A stretch of 11,325 nucleotides of DNA from Actinomycetes bacterium. Its GTDB lineage: Bacteria; Actinomycetota; Acidimicrobiia; Acidimicrobiales; Palsa-688. Positions 1-5,579 of the stretch are shown here, piece after piece (the stretch's first letter is position 1; every line of letters starts with the position of its first letter). The notes under the pieces were generated by a model that saw nothing but the letters and a program-made list of their open reading frames with translations, did not search any database and was not told the DNA's origin. Position numbers and translations under genes: made by a program. Location: NCBI GenBank assembly GCA_021815935.1, contig JAKAZH010000039.1, positions 1 to 11,325 on the forward strand, in the 5' to 3' direction.

Positions 1-296
1 AGTGGGTCCGCTACGACGAGGATGGGAACCCGTTGACCGCGACGTTCATGGACTACCTCGTGCCGGCCGCTTCGGAGCTGCCGAGCTTCGAGGTGTCCAA
101 CACCCAGACCGACAGCCCCCGCAACGCGCTCGGCGCCAAAGGCATCGGCGAGTCGGGAACTATCGGCTCCACGCCGGCCATCCACAACGCGGTCGTCGAC
201 GCCGTCTCGCATCTCGGCATAACCCACATCGACATGCCGTGCACGCCCGAGCGGATGTGGCGGGCTATGAGCTCGGCGGCGTCTGCCGTCAGCTGA
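1..296 (+). CDS. Molybdenum hydroxylase large subunit, C-terminal fragment (CoxL/xanthine dehydrogenase family)
   Basis: This is the last 97 residues of a molybdopterin-binding catalytic subunit; the rest lies upstream of the window. The frame opens at base 3 and stops at TGA 294-296. The diagnostic stretch is GAKGIGESGTIG (bases 132-167), the conserved C-terminal loop that in this family carries the catalytic glutamate next to the molybdenum centre. It is followed by PAIHNAVVDAV and then by MPCTPERMWRAM, which is how aerobic CO-dehydrogenase-type large subunits, especially form II, usually end. The AYxCSFR/AYRGAGR active-site loop that would separate CO dehydrogenase from other hydroxylases is not in the window, so the substrate cannot be named. 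Family members work in the cytoplasm with FAD and 2Fe-2S subunits, none of which is visible here. The stop overlaps the end of the convergent glycerate kinase gene by 8 nt. Confidence 0.9.
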   Translation, partial: WVRYDEDGNPLTATFMDYLVPAASELPSFEVSNTQTDSPRNALGAKGIGESGTIGSTPAIHNAVVDAVSHLGITHIDMPCTPERMWRAMSSAASAVS

Positions 297-1344
297 CACC
301 ACCGCCGAGCACCGCCGACGCTACCTCCCGTAGCGCCCGAGCGGTGTCGGCAAAAGCTCGCTCCTCGCCAACTGCGTCCACCAGCGAGCGCACCGCTACC
401 GGAGCGACCGCGACACGATTCCGGTCGGCTTCCTCGCGGGGCCAGACGCGTGCCGCTACGTCCAAGCCAGCCTCGACGTCTCCGGCGATGACGGCGGCCG
501 GCACGCCTAGCTCCGCTGCCAATGCCAGCACCCCGCCGACGGTCTTCCCGTCGAAGGATGCCTGATCGACGTATCCCTCCCCGGTGATGACAAGGTCGGC
601 TGCCTCTATACGGCTCGCCAGGTCGATCCTCTCCGAGACCATGTCGAAACCGCCGGACAGCACCGCACCGATCGCCGCCAGCCCACCCGCAAGTCCGCCT
701 GCGGCCCCTCCCCCGTCGAGGGCAGACACGTCGACGCCGTATCGCTCCAGGTAGATCTGCACTAGCCGCTCCAGACGCCGGGTGAGCAGCTGCACCTGCG
801 CTGGGCTCGCGCCTTTCTGCGGTGCGAACACGGCGGCTGCGTCGACGAAATGTGTTCTTACGTCACACGCGACCTCTATCCGGACCCCAGCCAGTCGGCC
901 CAGAGGCTCCAGCGACTCGATTGCCCCCAAGCCGCCGTCGGTGGACGCCGAGCCGCCCATCCCCACAAGTACGCGGCGCGCTCCCTCCGCCACAGCCGCG
1001 GCGATGAGCTCGCCGACCCCGGCCGTCGAAGCGCTCACAGGGTCGTTGCCTGCCGCCCCGCCGACGAGGTGGAGGCCGGCGACCATCGCCATCTCGACTG
1101 CAGCCGTCGAACCCTGGTCGAGCTCGTACCACGCGGCTTCCACTTGGCGGCCAAGGGGCCCTTTCACCGTGACGGCCCTCGGCCGTCCGCCCATCACCGA
1201 GCAGAAGCCCTCGCCTCCGTCGGACATCGGCGCAAGGTCAGGCTCCCAGCCGAGCTCCACGGCGGCGGCGGCTATAGCCGTCGCCGCTTCCTGTGCTGTC
1301 GCGCTCCCCCTGAACTTGTCCGGGGCGATCACGACGCGGGGCAT
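289..1344 (-). CDS. Glycerate kinase, GlxK/GarK family
   Basis: The 351-residue protein matches the glycerate 2-kinase (type I) family, which phosphorylates D-glycerate with ATP in the cytoplasm and feeds glyoxylate or glycerate carbon into glycolysis. Family landmarks appear in order: IAPDKFRGS at residues 6-14 (usual form APDSFKGS), SDGGEG at 41-46, the glycine-rich GMGGSASTDGGLG at 128-140, CDV and FAPQKGA at 160-179, GGGAAGGL at 211-218, and LVITGEGYVD at 251-260 followed by FDGKT. It is slightly shorter than the usual 370-380 residues. The ATG at 1344 puts the first beta strand at the normal place, but an AGGGA motif directly abuts it, so the Shine-Dalgarno spacing is poor; GTG 1332 is an unlikely alternative because it would clip that strand. 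The gene stands alone, divergent from otsA and convergent with the molybdenum hydroxylase gene. Confidence 0.93.
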   Translation of the reverse strand: MPRVVIAPDKFRGSATAQEAATAIAAAAVELGWEPDLAPMSDGGEGFCSVMGGRPRAVTVKGPLGRQVEAAWYELDQGSTAAVEMAMVAGLHLVGGAAGNDPVSASTAGVGELIAAAVAEGARRVLVGMGGSASTDGGLGAIESLEPLGRLAGVRIEVACDVRTHFVDAAAVFAPQKGASPAQVQLLTRRLERLVQIYLERYGVDVSALDGGGAAGGLAGGLAAIGAVLSGGFDMVSERIDLASRIEAADLVITGEGYVDQASFDGKTVGGVLALAAELGVPAAVIAGDVEAGLDVAARVWPREEADRNRVAVAPVAVRSLVDAVGEERAFADTARALREVASAVLGGGVS

Positions 1345-1581
1345 TCCCTATGGTGCCCGATCCGACGGCGCCGGGGCACGCACCCCTCGCGCGTGTTCGC
1401 GAACTCTTCGATCGAACACGACTCTGGATCGCCGGAGGACTCGAACACCGGGACTCGTCCGTTGCCTAACCGGTTGGTGACAGGACGGCCTCTCGTACCG
1501 TCCGTCCAGAAGGGCCCACAGGTATCCGATCGGCACCGTCGAGTCGGGGATGTAGACGGTCCAGCCAGCGACCAGGCCAAG
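1345..1581 (-). pseudogene. Possible frameshifted small gene or remnant, unrecognised
   Basis: On the minus strand two different frames look coding in succession. From 1581 to about 1489 one frame reads LGLVAGWTVYIPDSTVPIGY and on through LWALLDGRYE, with G or C in the third position of 26 of 31 codons. A +1 shift near 1490 enters a second frame with VTNRLGNGRVPVFESS and SIEEFANTREG, with about 77 percent GC3, which runs into the start of the glycerate kinase gene. After the shift point the first frame falls to about 57 percent GC3. No start codon with a convincing ribosome site is visible; GTG 1536 is the only ordinary start in the first frame. I do not recognise the peptide. It could be a decayed gene, a base error, or chance in GC-rich DNA. 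Confidence 0.2.
1392..1420. promoter_or_regulatory. Nested palindromes upstream of the glycerate kinase gene (candidate operator)
   Basis: CGTGTTCG at 1392-1399 is the exact inverted repeat of CGAACACG at 1413-1420. Inside the same 29 bp lie two perfect 10-bp palindromes, GTTCGCGAAC (1395-1404) and TTCGATCGAA (1407-1416). The block sits 48-76 bp upstream of the glycerate kinase start in a divergent promoter region. It could bind a dimeric repressor or form a leader hairpin. It lacks the GAAC-N4-GTTC arrangement of the actinobacterial LexA box. The regulator is unknown. Confidence 0.35.
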
Positions 1582-1629
1582 TTAGGCGCATGTCACCGCC
1601 GTCGCGAGCGGGCGGGTAGCGTCGCTTCG
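1421..1629. other. Rest of the glycerate kinase/otsA divergent intergenic region
   Basis: This part of the 285-bp spacer must hold the otsA promoter. One short stem-loop is visible, GGACGG (1483-1488) with CCGTCC (1498-1503) and a 9-nt loop, with no T-tract after it. No clear -35/-10 pair stands out on either strand, and the otsA start has only a weak GGGCGGG-type ribosome site about 15-20 nt upstream. The minus strand carries the possible frameshifted gene listed separately. Confidence 0.4.
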
Positions 1630-3048
1630 ATGGACAACAGCGCCAGCACGCTCGTTATCGTCTCCAACCGGGGACCTGTGAGCTTCGAGCGGGACCCGTC
1701 AAACGGCCGACTACGCGCGAAAAGAGCGGCAGGCGGCCTGGTGAACACGCTCGGCCCGGGTGCTCGCCGCGACGGCGCACTGTGGCTGGCAGCCTCGACT
1801 AGCGACACCGACAGGCAGGCCGCTAAAGCCGATCTGCTCGCCGATGAGCCGGTCAAGTTCTGGCCGGTCCCGGTCAGCCCCGACATGTATCACGCCTACT
1901 ACGACGTCATCTCCAATCAGACCCTCTGGTTTTGTCTTCACGGGCTCTGGGATACTCCAAGGCGGCCTCGATTCGATCGGCACTGGTGGAGCGCGTGGCG
2001 TTCCTATAGGAAAGTCAACGAGCTTTTTGCGACCGAGGTCGACCGGGCCGCGCCCCGAGGTGCGACGGTTCTCGTTCAGGACTATCAGCTAGCCCTCACT
2101 CCTTCGATGGTCGCCCGGCGTCGTCCAGACCTTCGGATTTCCTCGTTCGTGCATACACCGTGGTGCACCCCCGGGGAGCTGGCATCACTTCCCGACGAGG
2201 TCGCCTCGGAGGTCCTCGCTGGGCTGGCTGATGGTGGCTCGGTCGGATTCCACTCTCCGAGATGGGCGGCCGCTTTCGACGACTGCGCGAACACCTTTCT
2301 CGGCAGGCCGGCAACCACCTACGTCGCGCCCGCAGCCGTCGACGCCGCGGACCTGAAGAACGTCGCTGCCTCCGAGGCGTGCGAAGCGGAGCGCGTAGCT
2401 CTCGACGAGGCCGTCGCCGGACGAAAGCTCATCGTGCGGGTGGACCGGATGGAGCTTTCGAAGAACATCCTTCGAGGGTTCTGGGCATACGACGAACTGC
2501 TCGAGGCCAGGGCGGACCTGAGAGGCAAGGTTGTGTTCGCTGCGCTCGTCTACCCTTCGCGCGTCGGCCTCGCCGAATACCAGGCCTACAGCCTGGAGGT
2601 TCTCTCACTCGCCGCCCGGATCAACGCACGCTGGGGGACTCCGGAGTGGACTCCGGTCCTTGTGCACCCGGAGGACAACTACCCCCGGTCGATCGCAGCG
2701 CTTCGCAGCTATGACGTGCTGCTCGTCAACCCGCTCCGGGACGGCCTGAACCTCGTCGCCAAGGAAGGGCCCTCGGTCAACGAGCGCGACGGCGCCCTCG
2801 TGCTCAGCCGTCAGGCTGGGGCATGGTTGGAGCTTGGGGACTCAGCGCTCGGCATCAACCCCTTCGACGTATCGCAGACAGCTGAAGCGCTCGGCCGGGC
2901 CCTGGATTCAAGCGCCGAGAGGCGCAGCGCTGACGCCAGCAGCCTTCGCCGTGTCGCGGGTCTTCGCACACCGGCGGACTGGTTCGACGACCTGCTACGT
3001 GCTGCGCGCGGATCCGGGGCCGGGCCTGGGTCCGCCGAGGGAATCTGA
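1630..3048 (+). CDS. otsA: Trehalose-6-phosphate synthase (GT20), divergent actinobacterial type
   Basis: The 472-residue protein is a retaining glycosyltransferase that joins glucose from a nucleotide sugar to glucose-6-phosphate, giving trehalose-6-phosphate in the cytoplasm. Its length fits OtsA (about 470-500). Visible landmarks are VSNRGP at residues 11-16, GGLVNTLGP at 35-43, QDYQ at 150-153, FVHTPW at 173-178 (His175 matches the sugar-contacting histidine), VDRMELSKN at 271-279 with the phosphate-binding Arg273 and Lys278, INARWG at 331-336, and PLRDGLNLVAKE at 368-379 with Asp371 and Glu379. The usual HDYH is QDYQ here; the aspartate is kept but both histidines are lost. The frame stays open upstream to base 850, but homology begins at ATG 1630, since the earlier part only mirrors the glycerate kinase gene. 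Its end overlaps otsB on the opposite strand. Validoxylamine-type GT20 enzymes are a less likely reading, given the otsB neighbour. Confidence 0.92.
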   Translation: MDNSASTLVIVSNRGPVSFERDPSNGRLRAKRAAGGLVNTLGPGARRDGALWLAASTSDTDRQAAKADLLADEPVKFWPVPVSPDMYHAYYDVISNQTLWFCLHGLWDTPRRPRFDRHWWSAWRSYRKVNELFATEVDRAAPRGATVLVQDYQLALTPSMVARRRPDLRISSFVHTPWCTPGELASLPDEVASEVLAGLADGGSVGFHSPRWAAAFDDCANTFLGRPATTYVAPAAVDAADLKNVAASEACEAERVALDEAVAGRKLIVRVDRMELSKNILRGFWAYDELLEARADLRGKVVFAALVYPSRVGLAEYQAYSLEVLSLAARINARWGTPEWTPVLVHPEDNYPRSIAALRSYDVLLVNPLRDGLNLVAKEGPSVNERDGALVLSRQAGAWLELGDSALGINPFDVSQTAEALGRALDSSAERRSADASSLRRVAGLRTPADWFDDLLRAARGSGAGPGSAEGI

Positions 3049-3918
3049 GACTTCGCTCGGCCGCGTCGCACCGGCCAAGGCTGACATCCGGCGGAGCAGC
3101 TCCACTAACGCTGCCGGCCCGTCCAGCACCACGTCGGCTGCGCGCATCACCTCCACAGGCAACTCATCTCCGCCGAGGGTCACCTTGAGCGTCGCTACCC
3201 CTTGCGCTGCAAGTCGATCCACTGCCCGGAACGCCGGCAGATCGCCGACGTCATCGCCGGCAAACATGACCGCTTGCAAACCGGAAGATCCTTCGGTCAC
3301 GACAGTCCCTTTGTCGATTCCGAGTGCCGGTGCGAGCTCCACCGACATCTTACCTTGGTGGACGGACAGCCCGCTGCGCCGCGCTAGGGCGGCGGCGAGA
3401 TCCTTGACTGCGGGCGCGGCTGCCGGATTGCTTCGATAGTGCAGGGCAACGCTCAAACTTTTGCGCTCCACCGATAGCGAAGCGAAACCGGCGTCCTCCG
3501 CTCCTGCGGCCGCCGTCTCCACTGCCTCTCTCCAGCGCTCGAGCTCGGGACCCGACACCGTCCGATACCGGCAGGCGGCTCCACGGCCGGCGACTCCACG
3601 GCCGGTGCCTGACTCCGCCTGCATCCCGTATAGGCCGATCAGCTCTGTCCCGCCGCGGCCGGCCAGGTGCTCCGCCAGATAGGCGACCGGCCGACCGGAC
3701 ACGACTGCGACCCGGCCGAGGCGTTCCGCGAGCGACGCCAACGCCTCTACCGCTCCCGGCACCGCCGTCGCCTCATCGGGTGTTGCGACAATGTCCGAGA
3801 GGGTTCCGTCGAAATCGAGGAACACGCCTGCCCTGCCGGGATCGCCGAGCGCGGCCTTCAACCACCTCTCCAACGGGTCCGCGATTACAGCGGGGGCCCG
3901 CTCCTCGAAGTCGGCCAT
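2995..3918 (-). CDS. otsB: Trehalose-6-phosphate phosphatase (HAD superfamily)
   Basis: The 307-residue protein removes phosphate from trehalose-6-phosphate to release trehalose, the step after OtsA. All HAD motifs are present: motif I FLDFDGTLSD at residues 33-42 with the nucleophile Asp35 and acid/base Asp37, motif II VSGR at 73-76, the motif III lysine in IDKG near Lys203, and motif IV FAGDDVGD at 219-226 with metal-binding aspartates. GLYGMQ at 95-100 and SVELAP at 192-197 belong to the cap region typical of OtsB. A 12-nt direct repeat with period 15 (3579-3590 and 3594-3605) encodes the local GRGVAGRG. ATG 3918 lies 13 nt after the stop of the LytR_C gene, so the two are probably co-transcribed. 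The last 54 nt overlap the end of otsA on the other strand, encoding a Gly/Pro/Arg-rich tail. Confidence 0.94.
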   Translation of the reverse strand: MADFEERAPAVIADPLERWLKAALGDPGRAGVFLDFDGTLSDIVATPDEATAVPGAVEALASLAERLGRVAVVSGRPVAYLAEHLAGRGGTELIGLYGMQAESGTGRGVAGRGAACRYRTVSGPELERWREAVETAAAGAEDAGFASLSVERKSLSVALHYRSNPAAAPAVKDLAAALARRSGLSVHQGKMSVELAPALGIDKGTVVTEGSSGLQAVMFAGDDVGDLPAFRAVDRLAAQGVATLKVTLGGDELPVEVMRAADVVLDGPAALVELLRRMSALAGATRPSEVSDSLGGPRPGPGSARST

Positions 3919-3931
3919 AGCCGAAGCTGGA

Positions 3932-4477
3932 TCAAGCCCCCGCTACGAGGTTCGGTCCGATCACCAGGACAAGATTCGCGGTCGAGCGCTCAGACGCAGG
4001 GATCGGCGCGCTCGCAGGCGGCGGAACTGTGGTGTTGACGATCGCCGACGTGAGTCCAAGCTGCTGCGCCAACGTGACGGCCTCGGCCGTGTATCCGGGC
4101 GTCAGGATGTAGATGGTCGACGCAGTCACCTTCGACGTGGCGTTGTCGGGCAGCTCGGTTATGTACCCGTAGCCCGCCTTCAGCTTCGCAGACCATTGCG
4201 TTGCGAGCTGTCCGACGAGCACCCCGTTTAGCACCTGAAGCTTCACCTGGCTGGGAGGCACGGTGGTCGTGGTCGTCGTCACCTGCGGCACGGTCGACGT
4301 GGTCACCGCAGACTTCTTCGGCTTGGTAGTCCCGGCGGTGCTCACGTGCGCTGCAGTCCCGGACCTGCTCAGAACCAGTATTCCCACAATGAGAAGCACG
4401 GCGACGAGCACAAGACCGGCTGCCGAACTTGCCCCCGACTCGGATTGGCCTCGACCCGACCGCATCCCCCTGCTCAC
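3932..4477 (-). CDS. Membrane-anchored LytR_C-domain protein
   Basis: The 181-residue protein has a short basic N-terminus, one membrane helix at about residues 18-37 (AAGLVLVAVLLIVGILVLS), a Thr/Pro-rich spacer at about 55-75, and a LytR_C-type domain from VKLQVLNG (78-85) to the end, including LKAGYGY, IYILTPGY at 122-129 and LVLVIGPNL at 169-177. The layout predicts a cytoplasmic N-terminus and an exported C-terminal domain. LytR_C domains occur at the ends of cell-wall LCP ligases or as stand-alone anchored proteins in actinobacteria; their biochemical role is unclear and no LCP catalytic domain is present. GTG 4477 is chosen because GAGGAG sits six to seven bases upstream; ATG 4507 and ATG 4465 are in frame but have poorer ribosome sites. 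The frame is open further upstream to 4861, but that part is antisense to pxpA. It leads a probable two-gene operon with otsB. Confidence 0.82.
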   Translation of the reverse strand: MSRGMRSGRGQSESGASSAAGLVLVAVLLIVGILVLSRSGTAAHVSTAGTTKPKKSAVTTSTVPQVTTTTTTVPPSQVKLQVLNGVLVGQLATQWSAKLKAGYGYITELPDNATSKVTASTIYILTPGYTAEAVTLAQQLGLTSAIVNTTVPPPASAPIPASERSTANLVLVIGPNLVAGA

Positions 4478-4672
4478 TAGGCTCTCCTCGCTCGGACGGT
4501 TCGACATACGATTGTTGCTCGGCGGCGCGCGCCCCGCACGCTCCGTCGACGTCTCACGACGGACTTGCACTCCTGTTAGGGCTGCGCGGCAGTCTATTCG
4601 ACCATGGAGGCACCGGCGGTCAAGAACGTCAACTGCGGGCGGCGTCAAGCGCAGGGTGAAACAATAAGCGTC
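4478..4672. other. Divergent promoter region between the LytR_C-otsB operon and pxpA
   Basis: This 195-bp spacer holds the start signals of two operons. GAGGAG near 4484-4489 (minus strand) is the ribosome site for the LytR_C gene. A GC palindrome GGCGCGCGCC lies at 4524-4533, and a 7-bp inverted repeat at 4542-4563 is listed separately. TTGCAC at 4565-4570 resembles a plus-strand -35 box, but no -10 lies at a fitting distance, so no promoter is called. AGGGTGA at 4653-4659 is the only ribosome-site-like stretch before pxpA. Confidence 0.45.
4542..4563. promoter_or_regulatory. Inverted repeat TCCGTCG-N8-CGACGGA, candidate operator
   Basis: Perfect 7-bp arms at 4542-4548 and 4557-4563 flank an 8-nt spacer. 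The repeat lies 65 bp upstream of the chosen LytR_C start and 110 bp upstream of the chosen pxpA start, midway in the shared promoter region. Its size suits a dimeric regulator. It has no T-tract, so it is not an intrinsic terminator. The regulator is unknown. Confidence 0.35.
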
Positions 4673-5500
4673 GTGGGTAACGCCGCCATCACGTCGATCG
4701 ATATCAGTGCAGACATCGGGGAAGGTTCGGGATTCGACGGCGACCTCCTCAATATTGTTTCGAGTGCTTCCATAGCGTGTGGTCTCCATGCCGGCGACCC
4801 GTCGACGATGATCGCGGCTGTGCGGGCAGCGTCTGCTCGGGGGGTCGCGATCGGAGCCCACCCGTCCTATGCCGACCGCGAGGGCTTCGGGCGAAACGCG
4901 AGTAGAAGTCAGTTAGGGGAGATATCAGCACTACTCTGCTACCAGATCGGTGCCATGGCCGGCATCTGTCGCCTCGCCGACGCCGAGCTCTCCTACGTGA
5001 AGCTCCACGGCGCCCTCTACAACGATGCCGCGGCAGACCCAGACGTCGCTGACGCCGTCCTCGAGACCGTTGCGACAGGGATGTTCCCGGGCGGCCACGA
5101 AGCCGGCGAGCTTCGGAAGATTCCGATCCTTTGCCCTTCGTCGTCGCAGCTTGCGACACGAGCCCGTTCGTTCGGTGTGGAGGTCTTCGCCGAAGCGTTC
5201 GCCGACCGTGCGTACAACGCTGACGGAACTCTCGTCGACAGGCGACTCAGCGGCGCTCTCATACGGGACCCCGCTGTCGTCGCCAATCGCGTGACAGACA
5301 TTCTCCTCGACGGCACCCTCCGAGCACTCGACGGCTCGACGATCGCCGTCCCCGCCGACTCGATCTGTGTCCACGGCGACACACCCGGCACTGTCAACCT
5401 GGCGCGCGCGGTCCGCCGTGCGGCCGAGGCGGCCGGCGTGGACATCCGGCCTTTCGCCCCCTGCTCGCGCCCTCGCCCTAGCCGTTCCAGAAACCAATGA
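4673..5500 (+). CDS. pxpA: 5-oxoprolinase subunit A, LamB/YcsF family
   Basis: The 275-residue protein matches PxpA, the subunit that works with PxpB and PxpC to hydrolyse 5-oxoproline (pyroglutamate) to glutamate with ATP. Family landmarks are IDISADIGEG at residues 9-18, SSASIACGLHAGD at 30-42, VAIGAHPSYADREGFGR at 58-74, YVKLHGALYN at 108-117, EAFADRAYNADGTL at 174-187, and CVHGD at 232-236. GTG 4673 is chosen because the family normally begins only a few residues before this first strand; ATG 4604 is in frame but adds 23 residues without family similarity and has no ribosome site. AGGGTGA lies about 14 nt upstream, so initiation looks weak. The Arg/Ser/Pro-rich end (264-275) is extra. The fused pxpBC gene follows 79 nt later on the same strand, supporting a shared operon. 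The older reading of this family as lactam utilisation protein is superseded by the three-gene context. Confidence 0.9.
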   Translation: MGNAAITSIDISADIGEGSGFDGDLLNIVSSASIACGLHAGDPSTMIAAVRAASARGVAIGAHPSYADREGFGRNASRSQLGEISALLCYQIGAMAGICRLADAELSYVKLHGALYNDAAADPDVADAVLETVATGMFPGGHEAGELRKIPILCPSSSQLATRARSFGVEVFAEAFADRAYNADGTLVDRRLSGALIRDPAVVANRVTDILLDGTLRALDGSTIAVPADSICVHGDTPGTVNLARAVRRAAEAAGVDIRPFAPCSRPRPSRSRNQ

Positions 5501-5579
5501 ATATTCGTGATGCTGCAGCTCGCTCTGCTGGAACCCGGGCCGTGGCCGGGCTTCGAATCTCGGATGCCCGCCCTGAGCC

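Noticed and set aside
1430..1505. Possible tRNA on the minus strand, from a GTTCGAGTCC T-loop-like match (complement of 1437-1446)
   Set aside because: The T stem has two mismatches and no 5' acceptor strand pairs with the 3' side at tRNA distance.
850..1629. Long in-frame open extension upstream of otsA (would give a 732-residue protein)
   Set aside because: Most of it is antisense to the glycerate kinase gene and mirrors its codon bias; OtsA homology begins at ATG 1630.
4478..4861. N-terminal extension of the LytR_C gene to 4861 (309 residues)
   Set aside because: The extension is antisense to pxpA, is Arg-rich and lacks domain features; the GTG 4477 start has a good ribosome site just before the membrane helix.
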